Source: Chitinophagaceae bacterium
Lineage (GTDB): Bacteria; Bacteroidota; Bacteroidia; Chitinophagales; Chitinophagaceae
Reading direction: 5' to 3'
Assembly (NCBI GenBank): GCA_016719015.1
Contig: JADKAZ010000001.1
Coordinates: 496,001-560,000 of the forward strand
Length of the DNA: 64,000 bases
In this document: positions 23,471 to 32,213 of the stretch, piece by piece
How positions within the stretch are numbered: the first letter of the stretch is position 1
Layout of the letters: the number at the start of each line of letters is the position of its first letter
Translations under genes and position numbers: made by a program
Notes under the pieces: model-generated
What the model was told of the DNA's origin: nothing
Seen by the model: the letters and a program-made list of their open reading frames with translations, nothing else
The model's database searches: none

Positions 23471-25999
23471 TTATGCCTTAGATGGTTCCTCTGCCCTTGA
23501 TTTAAACGTGAAAGACAGTTTGGTTTTTTCAGCATCTGCATCAGCTATCAGCACATCGCCGGCTTTTACACTCAGGTTCAATATCTCTTCTGCTAATGGA
23601 TCTTCCAGGTATTTCTGAATAGCCCTGTGCAGCGGCCTGGCGCCAAACTGTGAATCATATCCCTTATCTGCAAGAAATTCTTTGGCTGCCTCTGTCAACT
23701 CAAGACTAAACCCAAGAGCGGCTAATCTCTTCATAACACCCTTCATCAGTATATCTATGATATTGTAGATGTTCTCTTTTGTCAGGCTATTAAAGATGAC
23801 CACATCATCAATACGGTTTAAGAACTCAGGCGAAAAAGTTTTTTTCAATGCTTTTTCAATTACAGCCTTATTTGCTTCGTCTTCATTTTCAACTCTTGAT
23901 GCGGTGGCAAAACCAACACCAGCCCCGAAATCTTTTAACTGGCGGACACCAATGTTTGATGTCATAATGATCAGTGTATTCTTAAAATCGATTTTGCGGC
24001 CCAAACCATCTGTCAATTGTCCGTCATCCAATACCTGTAATAATATGTTGTAGATATCAGGGTGTGCTTTTTCAATTTCATCCAACAAGATAACACTATA
24101 GGGTTTGCGACGAACCCTTTCGGTCAACTGGCCGCCTTCTTCATATCCTACATAACCTGGAGGTGCACCAATTAAACGGCTCACCGTGAATTTTTCCATG
24201 TATTCACTCATATCAATCCTGATGAGAGAATCTTCAGAGTCGAACATCTGGCGGGATAAAGCCCTGGCCAGCTCAGTTTTACCAACACCCGTAGGGCCAA
24301 GAAAAATAAAAGTGCCTATTGGCTTCTTCGGATCCTTTAAACCTACCCTGTTACGCTGAATGGCTTTCACTACTTTGGCGATTGCTTCATCCTGCCCTAC
24401 CACCATTCCCCGCATATCATCCGCCATCTTGCGAAGTTTATCCGTTTCTGCCTGCACCATTCTCCTTACAGGTATGCCAGTCATCATACTTACCACTTCT
24501 GCTATGTCTTCTTCACCTATCGGGTAACGTTTATGCTTGCTTTCCTCCTCCCATTCATTTTTTGCTTTCTCCAGGTCTTCCTGCAGCCTTTTTTCGGTAT
24601 CTCTCAATGAAGCGGCTTCTTCAAACTTTTGGCTCTTCACTACTTTATTTTTTTCATTCTTCACATCTTCTATCTTTCCTTCCAGGTCCACAATATTTTG
24701 AGGAACATTAATATTTTTCAAATGCACCCTTGCTCCCACTTCATCCATTACATCAATGGCTTTGTCGGGCAGCAGGCGATCAGTTACATACCGGTCACTC
24801 AATTTTACACAGGCATCAATCGCCTCCTGGTCATAATTAACATTATGATACTCTTCATACTTCGATTTAATATTATTCAATATCTGGATAGTGTCATCCA
24901 CACTTGGCGGGTCAACCATCACTTTCTGAAAACGACGATCCAATGCCCCGTCTTTTTCAATATACATTCTGTATTCATCCAATGTGGAAGCACCGATGCA
25001 CTGGAGTTCACCCCTTGCCAATGCTGGTTTAAAAATGTTACTTGCATCGAGTGAGCCACTGGCTCCGCCTGCTCCAACAATAGTGTGCAATTCATCAATA
25101 AACAAAATCACATCCCTGTTTTTTTCCAGCTCATTCATGATGGCTTTCATCCTTTCTTCAAACTGTCCCCGATATTTTGTGCCTGCCACCAACGCAGCAA
25201 GGTCAAGTGAAACAACTCTCTTATCAAAGAGCACCCTGGAAACTTTTCGCTGTACGATACGCAATGCCAGGCCTTCCACGATAGCGGTTTTACCCACCCC
25301 AGGTTCGCCTATTAATATCGGATTGTTCTTTTTTCTCCGGGAAAGGATTTGAGAAACTCTTTCAATTTCTGATTCACGACCAACAATGGGGTCTAAAGCA
25401 CCCAACTCCGCCATCTTTGTAATGTCACGGCCAAAATTATCCAGTACCGGTGTTTTACTTTTTGCATTACCAGGCTGCTTACTGCCTTTTGACTGAGAAT
25501 ATTTTTTTTCTTCGTCAAAATCATCATCGTTTTCATCCTGGAATTCGGCCCGGGGATCGTTTGATTTTACGATACCCAACTCTTGTCTGAATAAATCGTA
25601 ATCCACGTCAAATTGATTTAAGATTTGTGTAGCAATATTTTCTTTGTTCTTTAGAATCGATAACATCAGATGCTCTGTTTCCACCGTAGCACTTTTTAAT
25701 GCTTTAGCTTCAAGCACAGTTACCCTGATTACTTTTTCTGCCTGCTTGGTAAGCGGCAGGCTGTTGATATTAGCAATATTTTTACCAGTTTTATCCTTTA
25801 CAGCGAGTTCTATTTCCTTTCTGAGTTCATAAAGGTCAACATTGAAACTTTTGAGGATACGGACAGCTGTGTTATCCCCTTCTCTTATCAGGCCCAATAG
25901 CAAATGCTCTGTACCGATAAAATCGTTACCGAGCCTGAGTGCCTCTTCCCTGCTGAACGAAATAATCTCCTTAACCTGCGTTGAAAAATTATTATCCAT
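23471..25999 (-). CDS. clpC: ATP-dependent Clp protease ATPase subunit ClpC
   Basis: Hsp100 unfoldase that feeds substrates to ClpP. The 842 residues comprise a double Clp_N domain (about 1-145), an acidic linker (DENDDDFDEEKK), AAA-1 with Walker A GEPGVGKT at 231-238 and Walker B VILFIDELHT, a middle/UVR-like coiled region near 445-480 (KSQKFEEAASLRDTE), and AAA-2 with GPTGVGKT and VILLDEIEKAHPDI, plus the C-terminal D2-small domain (GYDSQFGARPLHRAIQKYLEDPLAE). The short UVR-type middle domain and two ATPase modules mark ClpC rather than ClpB. It is a single gene ending in a strong terminator. Confidence 0.96.
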   Translation of the reverse strand: MDNNFSTQVKEIISFSREEALRLGNDFIGTEHLLLGLIREGDNTAVRILKSFNVDLYELRKEIELAVKDKTGKNIANINSLPLTKQAEKVIRVTVLEAKALKSATVETEHLMLSILKNKENIATQILNQFDVDYDLFRQELGIVKSNDPRAEFQDENDDDFDEEKKYSQSKGSKQPGNAKSKTPVLDNFGRDITKMAELGALDPIVGRESEIERVSQILSRRKKNNPILIGEPGVGKTAIVEGLALRIVQRKVSRVLFDKRVVSLDLAALVAGTKYRGQFEERMKAIMNELEKNRDVILFIDELHTIVGAGGASGSLDASNIFKPALARGELQCIGASTLDEYRMYIEKDGALDRRFQKVMVDPPSVDDTIQILNNIKSKYEEYHNVNYDQEAIDACVKLSDRYVTDRLLPDKAIDVMDEVGARVHLKNINVPQNIVDLEGKIEDVKNEKNKVVKSQKFEEAASLRDTEKRLQEDLEKAKNEWEEESKHKRYPIGEEDIAEVVSMMTGIPVRRMVQAETDKLRKMADDMRGMVVGQDEAIAKVVKAIQRNRVGLKDPKKPIGTFIFLGPTGVGKTELARALSRQMFDSEDSLIRIDMSEYMEKFTVSRLIGAPPGYVGYEEGGQLTERVRRKPYSVILLDEIEKAHPDIYNILLQVLDDGQLTDGLGRKIDFKNTLIIMTSNIGVRQLKDFGAGVGFATASRVENEDEANKAVIEKALKKTFSPEFLNRIDDVVIFNSLTKENIYNIIDILMKGVMKRLAALGFSLELTEAAKEFLADKGYDSQFGARPLHRAIQKYLEDPLAEEILNLSVKAGDVLIADADAEKTKLSFTFKSRAEEPSKA

Positions 26000-26150
26000 T
26001 TTTAGATAATTAGTTGTTATACAATATTAACGAATAAAATTGGTTCTTGTTCTGCCGTAATTATAAACGGAATGTTGATAATTTAAGTTGTTTAAGGCTG
26101 GTTATTTTATCAGCTTTCCGGAATCTTAGCGAGAATCAAATCAATGAACT

Positions 26151-26525
26151 ATGAATGTCAAAACGGATACCAAAGAAAAATTTCATGCCATCACGGTTTC
26201 TGAGCCTTCGCTTTCTGCTACAATGACAGATGAATTGGATGAATGTTTGTTGCCTTACCTGCAAAATGACGTTAAAAACGTTGTGCTGATAGCAAAAGAC
26301 ATCCAGTCTATTGACATAGCGGCTGCTGAAAAGCTGGCCCGGATACAACAAAAATTTTACGAGAATAACGCCTCTTTTGTCATTTGTGAATTACAAAAAC
26401 CAGTGGAAGAATTTCTTGACCAGCATGAACTGCTTGAAATAATGAATATCACTCCCACCCAAAGTGAAGCCTGGGATATTGTGCAAATGGAGGAAATTGA
26501 AAGGGAGTTTTTAGATGAGGGGTAA
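26151..26525 (+). CDS. STAS-domain protein (anti-sigma factor antagonist-like)
   Basis: A 124-residue cytoplasmic protein whose core (about 15-105) fits the STAS fold: LSATMTDELDECLLPYL, then VVLIAKDIQSIDIAAAEKLARIQQKF and FVICELQKPVEEFLD. The phosphorylatable serine normally found in the DSSG loop is missing, since that loop reads SIDIAAAE. It lies 71 bases upstream of the RNase Z gene on the same strand. The function is unknown; partner-binding without phosphorylation is inferred from the missing serine. The acidic C-terminus (MEEIEREFLDEG) is unusual. Confidence 0.65.
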   Translation: MNVKTDTKEKFHAITVSEPSLSATMTDELDECLLPYLQNDVKNVVLIAKDIQSIDIAAAEKLARIQQKFYENNASFVICELQKPVEEFLDQHELLEIMNITPTQSEAWDIVQMEEIEREFLDEG

Positions 26526-26596
26526 ACTGGTGCAGCTAAACCGTTTAAACAATAGTCTTATTCCTATCACTAACACACCAAATCGCTGATTTTTTC

Positions 26597-27499
26597 ATGT
26601 TCGCTGTTACCATTCTCGGCAATAATTCAGCTGTTCCGGCATTTGACCGTCATCCTACCAGCCAGGTAGTGACATTGGATGGCAGTAACTACCTGGTTGA
26701 TTGTGGCGAAGGCACCCAGATACAATTAATCAATTATAAAATACGTCGTAGTAAGATTTCTCACATCTTTATTTCCCATTTGCACGGCGACCATTATTTT
26801 GGCCTTATCGGTCTTCTTAATTCCTTAAGCCTGTTAAGCCACCAGCAAGAAATGCATGTATTCGGACCTTCACCGTTGAAAGAAATTATTGAGTTGCAAT
26901 TAAAAGTGGCTGATACAAAAATTTGTTATCCACTGCATATCCATCATATCACAGAACCAGCTACATTATTGGATAATGAAAAACTGACGGTAAAATGCTT
27001 TCGCACCAACCACCGGATAGAATGCTATGGTTTTGTCTTTGCAGAAAAAAAGCGGTTGCGAAAATTAAATGCTGAAAAAGCAAAAGCTTTTGAAATACCC
27101 GCTGCCTTTTATGAACGATTAAAAGATGGAAAAGATTATACCCAAAAAGACGGAATCGTAATAAAAAATGAGGAGGTAACATTTTCAGGCGAACCGGGTA
27201 AGAGGTATGCCTTTTGTGCTGATACCAAATATGACGAATCTATCATCCCCCATATACAAGGTGCTGATTTGATTTATCATGAAACCACATACCTCGACAA
27301 CCTGCGGGAAAGAGCCGAAGCAAGATTTCATTCCACTACAAAACAAGCAGCGGCTATAGCCCAACAAGCAGGGGTAAAAAAATTACTCATCGGGCATTTT
27401 AGCAGTAAGTATGATACACTGGAAGAATTTGAAGCGGAAGCAAGAGAGGTTTTTCCGAATACTGAACTGGCGCTGGAAGGTGTTTGTTATGAAGTATAA
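26597..27499 (+). CDS. rnz: Ribonuclease Z (tRNA 3' endonuclease)
   Basis: A metallo-beta-lactamase-fold nuclease that trims tRNA precursors at the 3' end. The 300-residue size is that of the short form (ElaC). The zinc motif is H61-x-H63-x-D65-H66 (SHLHGDHYFGL); further ligands are in CADTKYDE, YHETTY and GHFSSKY. N-terminal LGNNSAVPAFDRHPTSQ is typical. Because several tRNA genes in this window lack an encoded CCA, the enzyme is expected to act on them. The stop codon directly abuts that of the convergent esterase gene. Confidence 0.94.
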   Translation: MFAVTILGNNSAVPAFDRHPTSQVVTLDGSNYLVDCGEGTQIQLINYKIRRSKISHIFISHLHGDHYFGLIGLLNSLSLLSHQQEMHVFGPSPLKEIIELQLKVADTKICYPLHIHHITEPATLLDNEKLTVKCFRTNHRIECYGFVFAEKKRLRKLNAEKAKAFEIPAAFYERLKDGKDYTQKDGIVIKNEEVTFSGEPGKRYAFCADTKYDESIIPHIQGADLIYHETTYLDNLRERAEARFHSTTKQAAAIAQQAGVKKLLIGHFSSKYDTLEEFEAEAREVFPNTELALEGVCYEV

Positions 27500-28624
27500 C
27501 TATTTAACCATCCATTCATAGAACAACGGGAATTCTTTTCTCCAGGTGAGTTCATTATGCTTTCCATCATCCCGTATCAATATTATCATTTTTGATTTTG
27601 ACACAGCTCCTATTTCTCCAAAAGCTTTTAAAATGTCCGGTACCATACTTTCACCCTCCTGCTTGCCTGCATAAAAATAGATTCTGCCCTTAATTTTATT
27701 GCCGCGGGATTTTATCTCTTCATAAATTGGAGGAGCTACCCAAAATGCGGGGGAGAAAACCCCTACCCCACCAAATACTTTGGGATACTTCAAAACAGCA
27801 TACATGGAAATCAATCCACCCATAGAACTGCCTGCAACGAATGTATTTTCTTTATTCCTTCTGGTGCGAAATCGCCTGTCGATAAACGGCTTCAGGGTTT
27901 TGACCAAAAAATCTGCATATAAATTTCCTTCGCCCTTTCCAAAACGTTCGTTATCGTAAGGATTGTATTCATTTAATCGCTTATTGTTGCCATTATCAAT
28001 ACCAACAACAATACATTCTTTTACTTTAGCAGTGTCGAAATATTCATCAACACCCCATTCTCCTGAAAAAGAAGAACTGTCTTCAAACAGGTTTTGCCCA
28101 TCATGCATGTACAAGACCGGGTACTTTTTATCTGATCCATCACAATAGGAAGGTGGCAGGTAAATCCAAATCCTTCTGGTTCTTTGCAACTGGGGAATAA
28201 AAAAAGCAGTATCTATAATACAAACATTTTTACTGGCCGTACTTACTTTTGATTTAGCAGGTAATTGGTCTTCCCATTCTTCAATAGTCAATTCAAGACG
28301 GGTATTAGTTGGTATAAGCATTACCCGGTTTTCAATACCAGCCCCTCCTTTCCGGCATTCCACTTTATCCCAACCACCCCGGGTAATTTTATACTCATAT
28401 TGTCCCGAATTTAATCTGAGTTCAAGAAAATAATTTCCAGCTGCATCCTTTTTGAATTTGTATTGTTCATCCTGCGGATTCCAGCCGTTGAAGGAACCGG
28501 CTGCATAAAAATTTTCGGCTGAAGGATGAACAGGTAGTGACTTTATTTCAAGGCGGGTGATGCCTTGAGACAAACCGGAAAGTGTCAGGAAAAGAGTTAT
28601 AATAATTGAACCAAACTTGTACAT
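27500..28624 (-). CDS. Exported esterase with N-terminal E-set/CBM48-like domain
   Basis: A 374-residue enzyme with a signal peptide (MYKFGSIIITLFLTLSGLSQ). Residues about 25-115 form a carbohydrate-binding-like domain (FYAAGSFNGWNPQDEQYKF, YEYKITRGGWDKVECRKGG), as in glycogen-binding and iron-trilactone esterases. Residues about 150-374 are an alpha/beta-hydrolase of the putative esterase (Esterase D/PF00756) family: LYMHDGQNLF, and the nucleophile elbow G265-S266-S267-M268-G269 with S267 catalytic, and a terminal His near GKHNELTW. The substrate cannot be told; related proteins act on siderophores or polysaccharide-linked esters. It stands alone. Confidence 0.83.
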   Translation of the reverse strand: MYKFGSIIITLFLTLSGLSQGITRLEIKSLPVHPSAENFYAAGSFNGWNPQDEQYKFKKDAAGNYFLELRLNSGQYEYKITRGGWDKVECRKGGAGIENRVMLIPTNTRLELTIEEWEDQLPAKSKVSTASKNVCIIDTAFFIPQLQRTRRIWIYLPPSYCDGSDKKYPVLYMHDGQNLFEDSSSFSGEWGVDEYFDTAKVKECIVVGIDNGNNKRLNEYNPYDNERFGKGEGNLYADFLVKTLKPFIDRRFRTRRNKENTFVAGSSMGGLISMYAVLKYPKVFGGVGVFSPAFWVAPPIYEEIKSRGNKIKGRIYFYAGKQEGESMVPDILKAFGEIGAVSKSKMIILIRDDGKHNELTWRKEFPLFYEWMVK

Positions 28625-28751
28625 GAAAATAAAATTAAGAAAAGACTATGCCGGAAATTTCTGATTGAAATATACCAAGTTTTTTATTCGCCTTTGAGAA
28701 GAATCAGGCAATCATAATAATTAGTGCCCCATTTTCCATTTGCTCAGTTTT

Positions 28752-29633
28752 TTATCCCTTCATTAACTCCTTAATTTTATGGTGATGTTTTTCACTCACC
28801 GGCCATACAGGCAATCTAAAAGTATTTTTACATAATCCCATCTCTGCCAAATAAGCTTTTACCCCACTGGGGCTGCCCTCGGCAAACATAGAAGCAATAA
28901 TGTCGATATACTTATAATGCAATATGGCTGCCTCGCTAAAATTTCCCTGCAAACAAAGACGAACCATATTTGAATATTCTAAAGGATAAGCATTTGCCAC
29001 AACAGAAATAAGTCCCTCGGCTCCTGCCGAAATCATTTGCAGGGTTATCGGATCATCCCCGCTGATAACCATAAAATCAGCTGGTTTGTTTTTAATAATC
29101 TGGTTAATCAAATCAAAATTCCCACTGGCTTCTTTGGTAGCAAAAATATTTTTTAATTCATGGGCAATCCGTAATTGTGTTTCAGCTGTAACACTCTGTC
29201 CAGTGCGGCCCGGCACATTATACATAATAATAGGTAATGGGGTAGTTGCATCCAGAGCTTTGTAATGCTGAAAAATTCCTTCCTGGTTCGGCTTATTGTA
29301 ATAAGGAGAAACCGAAAGAATAGCATCGTAACCTGTAAGATTAAAGGATTCAAAAGCATCCACTACCTCTGCAGTATCATTTCCTCCAATACCGGCCACT
29401 AATGGCAGGCGACCTGCTGCTTTTTCTGCAACAAATGAAAATACTTCCTGTTTTTCGGCACCATGAACAGTAGCACTTTCCCCCGTTGTTCCCAATACAA
29501 CCAGGTATTCTACTTTTCCATTTATCCAAAACTCTACCAGCTTAGCAAAATTCTCCCAATCAATTGTTCCGTCCGCATGAAATGGAGTTACTACTGCAAT
29601 ACCTGTTCCGGTAAATTTATCTCTCAGCGACAT
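28752..29633 (-). CDS. dapA: 4-hydroxy-tetrahydrodipicolinate synthase
   Basis: Condenses pyruvate with aspartate semialdehyde in lysine/diaminopimelate synthesis. The 293-residue TIM barrel has the Schiff-base lysine K167 (FATKEASGN) and tyrosine Y138 (MYNVPGRTG), plus LGTTGESAT (T49/T50) and SPYYNKP. All active-site residues of DapA are in place. Start is ATG 29633. It lies downstream of accA on the same strand but is separated by a 340-base spacer containing an inverted repeat, so independent transcription is likely. Confidence 0.95.
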   Translation of the reverse strand: MSLRDKFTGTGIAVVTPFHADGTIDWENFAKLVEFWINGKVEYLVVLGTTGESATVHGAEKQEVFSFVAEKAAGRLPLVAGIGGNDTAEVVDAFESFNLTGYDAILSVSPYYNKPNQEGIFQHYKALDATTPLPIIMYNVPGRTGQSVTAETQLRIAHELKNIFATKEASGNFDLINQIIKNKPADFMVISGDDPITLQMISAGAEGLISVVANAYPLEYSNMVRLCLQGNFSEAAILHYKYIDIIASMFAEGSPSGVKAYLAEMGLCKNTFRLPVWPVSEKHHHKIKELMKG

Positions 29634-29973
29634 TTTTATGGATAATTAAAAATTAATAATTAGAAATTGTTGATAGTATCAAAAGGCTGAATTCGTATTT
29701 CAACAGTTCATTCATGAACAGAACCATAAAGTGTGATTAATTAATTTATTCTCTTCCACTGGAAGAAAATAAATAACAAGCCTTCGGCCGCAACGAGATG
29801 CTATGAAAAACTAAAGCCCGGCACAATACCCACCCCATGCTCTCAAAGAAAATTGCTACTCTTAATTCACCCCTCCAATTAGGGGAAGTGTCTGAAAGAA
29901 AAACTATTTGCTTTGTGTATGTATACCACTCTAATAATTCTTACATCTAAGTTCCCCTTTAGGGACAGGGGCA
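29634..29973. other. 340-base spacer between dapA and accA
   Basis: AT-rich upstream of dapA (ATTAAAAATTAATAATTAG near 29646), with a GC-richer central part and the gapped inverted repeat at 29869-29971. No open frame with recognisable homology was found. Confidence 0.6.
29869..29971. repeat. Gapped inverted repeat
   Basis: The left arm CACCCCTCCAATTAGGGGAA (29869-29888) and the right arm TTCCCCTTTAGGGACAGGGG (29952-29971) are imperfect reverse complements, separated by 63 bases. The arms themselves have an internal CCCCT/AGGGG symmetry. It resembles a short repeat element found near genes in this phylum; its origin is not known. Confidence 0.55.
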
Positions 29974-30945
29974 CTACACTTCTTCCCAAAATCCCATTTT
30001 ACCAAACTTCTCTATTCTATCGTTTATTCTTTTCTCTGCAGGTATTTGTTTCAATTCTTTTAGCACGGGGATAAGATAGTCTTTGAGAATTTGTGCAGCC
30101 CCATCATAATCCCAATGTGCCCCACCAACCGGTTCGGATATAATACCATCAATCAAACCAAAACCCAGCATCTTTTCAGCGGTTAGGCGTAATTGCTCTG
30201 CGGCTACTTCTTTTTTGTCCCAACTGCGCCATAAAATAGAGGAGCAGCTTTCCGGACTGATAACAGTGTACCATGTATTCTCCATCATAAAGACTTTATC
30301 ACCGACACCAATTCCCAATGCACCGCCGCTGGCCCCTTCACCGATGATGACACAAATAACCGGAACTTTCAACCGGATCATTTCATATATATTTCTTGCA
30401 ATTGCTTCGCCTTGTCCTCTTTCTTCCGCTTCCAACCCGGGATATGCACCGGGGGTGTCTATTAATGTAATTACAGGTTTGTTGAATTTCTCTGCCAGCC
30501 TCATTAATCGCAGAGCTTTGCGATATCCTTCGGGATTAGCCATTCCAAAATTCCGCAGCTGGCGCATCTTTGTATTAATACCTTTTTGCTGGCCGATAAT
30601 CATTACCGTTTCACCACCTAAACTGGTAAAGCCTCCCACCATTGCTTTATCATCTTTCACATTCCGATCGCCGTGTAGTTCTACAAAGTTTTCGGTCATT
30701 TTCTCAATATACTTCAGCGTATAGGGTCTGTCGGGATGGCGGCTGAGCTGTACCCGCTGCCAGCTACTGAGGTTTTCGGTAATCTCTTTGCGTTTATCTA
30801 ATATTCCCTGCTGGAGTTTTTCAATGGTATCGCTGAGGTCAAGTTTGGTCTTTTCCTGGCGATGTTTCATGCTCGCAATCTCATCAATCAGGTCTTTTAT
30901 AGGCTTCTCAAAATCGAGGAACTGTCTGTTAGCATCGGTTGGCAT
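29974..30945 (-). CDS. accA: Acetyl-CoA carboxylase carboxyltransferase subunit alpha
   Basis: Transfers the carboxyl group from carboxybiotin to acetyl-CoA together with AccD. The 323-residue protein begins with the coiled-coil FLDFEKPIKDLIDEIASM, then has the conserved RVQLSRHPDRPYTLKYIE and the carboxyltransferase core HGDRNVKDDKAMVGGF, TLIDTPGAYPGLEAEERGQ, IGEGASGGALGIGVGD and SPESCSSILW. It is separate from accB/accC, as is usual in bacteria. It is transcribed on the minus strand, divergent from the tRNA-Asp/transpeptidase side. Confidence 0.96.
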   Translation of the reverse strand: MPTDANRQFLDFEKPIKDLIDEIASMKHRQEKTKLDLSDTIEKLQQGILDKRKEITENLSSWQRVQLSRHPDRPYTLKYIEKMTENFVELHGDRNVKDDKAMVGGFTSLGGETVMIIGQQKGINTKMRQLRNFGMANPEGYRKALRLMRLAEKFNKPVITLIDTPGAYPGLEAEERGQGEAIARNIYEMIRLKVPVICVIIGEGASGGALGIGVGDKVFMMENTWYTVISPESCSSILWRSWDKKEVAAEQLRLTAEKMLGFGLIDGIISEPVGGAHWDYDGAAQILKDYLIPVLKELKQIPAEKRINDRIEKFGKMGFWEEV

Positions 30946-31040
30946 AGGCTCTAAAATGAGGGGCTAAATTAAGGATTAAATGATAATATGAATTTTTCTC
31001 CGGAAAGGTTGATTTTCAGTGAATAAATACTGGAAAAACT

Positions 31041-31072
31041 TTTGGCTGAAAAAGAATGCGGGGCTATCTTTG
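31041..31072 (+). promoter_or_regulatory. Promoter of tRNA-Asp
   Basis: TTTG (31041-31044), a 20-base spacer and TATCTTTG (31065-31072) followed by CCGTCC. It fits the Bacteroidota consensus and leads to the tRNA at 31117. Confidence 0.75.
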
Positions 31073-31116
31073 CCGTCCTGAAAAATGACTCGGGTTACGA
31101 ATCATTCAAAGGCGTT

Positions 31117-31190
31117 GGATCGGTAGTTCAGTTGGTTAGAATGCCGCCCTGTCACGGCGGAGGTCGCGGGTTCGAGTCCCGTCCGGTCCG
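31117..31190 (+). tRNA. tRNA-Asp (GTC)
   Basis: A 74-base cloverleaf. The acceptor stem GGATCGG pairs with CCGGTCC, the anticodon loop is CTGTCAC (anticodon GTC), and the T arm is GTTCGAGTC. Discriminator G; CCA not encoded. Confidence 0.97.
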
Positions 31191-31252
31191 CAAACGAATA
31201 AAATGACGGTTGATTTGATGTCATTTTATTGCAACCAAAAAATCCAAAAACT

Positions 31253-31290
31253 GCCCGTTGAGAATTTATATTCTTTACGGGCTTTTTTAT
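31253..31290 (+). terminator. Terminator of the tRNA-Asp transcript
   Basis: GCCCGT (31253-31258) pairs with ACGGGC (31277-31282), with an inner AGAAT/ATTCT stem, followed by a T run. A separate inverted repeat AATAAAATGAC/GTCATTTTATT lies just before it at 31197-31230. Confidence 0.85.
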
Positions 31291-31392
31291 TGGCTGTTTT
31301 TTAACATAATAAACAGCTTATAGGAAAACACTAACAGCCTGATGACGTTATTGATATTAGTTGATTTTTTGGTTAACGGTTAAAAAGTAGCA

Positions 31393-32145
31393 ATGAAGAA
31401 AAAAATTAAGGGATTCTATTTCCTTGTCTCATCTATTGTAATAGGAATTCTGCATCTGCCTTTTGCATTTGCAAAATCAGCAACAGGAACAAAATTTTTT
31501 TATCACCCGCCTGTTGATTCAACAAAAAAGACAACGGTTAGTACTCCACCCCCGATCCCAGTACTCAAATCAGTGTATGACAGTCTGCACCTGAATCTGA
31601 AAGGACTCAGCCAACAGGCCTTTGATTTTGCTAAAGAAGGATTGAGAAAATTAATTGAAGAAGGTAAATTATTAAATGATTCCCTTTTATCAATTGTTGA
31701 TTTCAGCCTGCCGAGTAATCAAAAGAGATTATTTATAATTGATCTAAAGAATTATAATATTCTCTTTAATACATTCGTTGCCCATGGAAGTAATACCGGC
31801 CGTGAGTGGGCTACTACTTTTTCCAATCAAAACTCTTCTCACATGAGTAGTCCCGGTTTTTATATTACCAGGGAGACTTATGAAGGGGGTAATGGATACT
31901 CTTTAAAGCTGGAAGGTGTAGAGAGAGGGATCAATGATAAGGCATATGAAAGAGGTATAGTTGTTCATGGAGCCGGTTATGTATCCGAGGCACAGGCTAA
32001 TTCAAGAGGTTATATCGGTCGTAGCCATGGTTGCCCGGCGGTTCCTACACAATTGAGCAAACCAATTATTAATACCATCAAGAACGGCACCTGTCTCTTT
32101 GTATATCATCCTTCTTACATTAGCAAATCGGTAATTCTGAATTAA
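31393..32145 (+). CDS. Murein L,D-transpeptidase catalytic domain protein
   Basis: A 250-residue exported enzyme that probably crosslinks or remodels peptidoglycan stem peptides. The N-terminus is a membrane/signal segment (about residues 8-28). The catalytic part (about 110-250) contains HGSNTGREWATTFSN and the active-site signature H192-x-x-G...S211-H212-G213-C214 (VVHGAGYV, GRSHGCPAVP), with C214 as nucleophile. This is the YkuD-related transpeptidase family with the SHGC motif. It stands alone between the tRNA-Asp and an oxidoreductase gene, about 200 bases after the tRNA. Confidence 0.88.
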   Translation: MKKKIKGFYFLVSSIVIGILHLPFAFAKSATGTKFFYHPPVDSTKKTTVSTPPPIPVLKSVYDSLHLNLKGLSQQAFDFAKEGLRKLIEEGKLLNDSLLSIVDFSLPSNQKRLFIIDLKNYNILFNTFVAHGSNTGREWATTFSNQNSSHMSSPGFYITRETYEGGNGYSLKLEGVERGINDKAYERGIVVHGAGYVSEAQANSRGYIGRSHGCPAVPTQLSKPIINTIKNGTCLFVYHPSYISKSVILN

Positions 32146-32188
32146 TTAATTTGTTTAAAACTCTCGGTTATCTCCGTTAGCCAATCTT

Positions 32189-32196
32189 TATCTTTG
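32189..32196 (+). promoter_or_regulatory. Candidate -7 box upstream of the oxidoreductase gene
   Basis: TATCTTTG, 18 bases before the start codon at 32214. The only TTTG upstream (32150) is too far away, so the assignment rests on the -7 box. Confidence 0.35.
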
Positions 32197-32213
32197 GGGA
32201 TTAATAAATCACT

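Noticed and set aside
24319..25054. Overlapping plus-strand frames inside clpC
   Set aside because: Antisense to a highly conserved ATPase; proline/leucine-rich composition typical of shadow frames.
29869..29971. Insertion sequence
   Set aside because: No transposase frame and only 63 bases between the arms.
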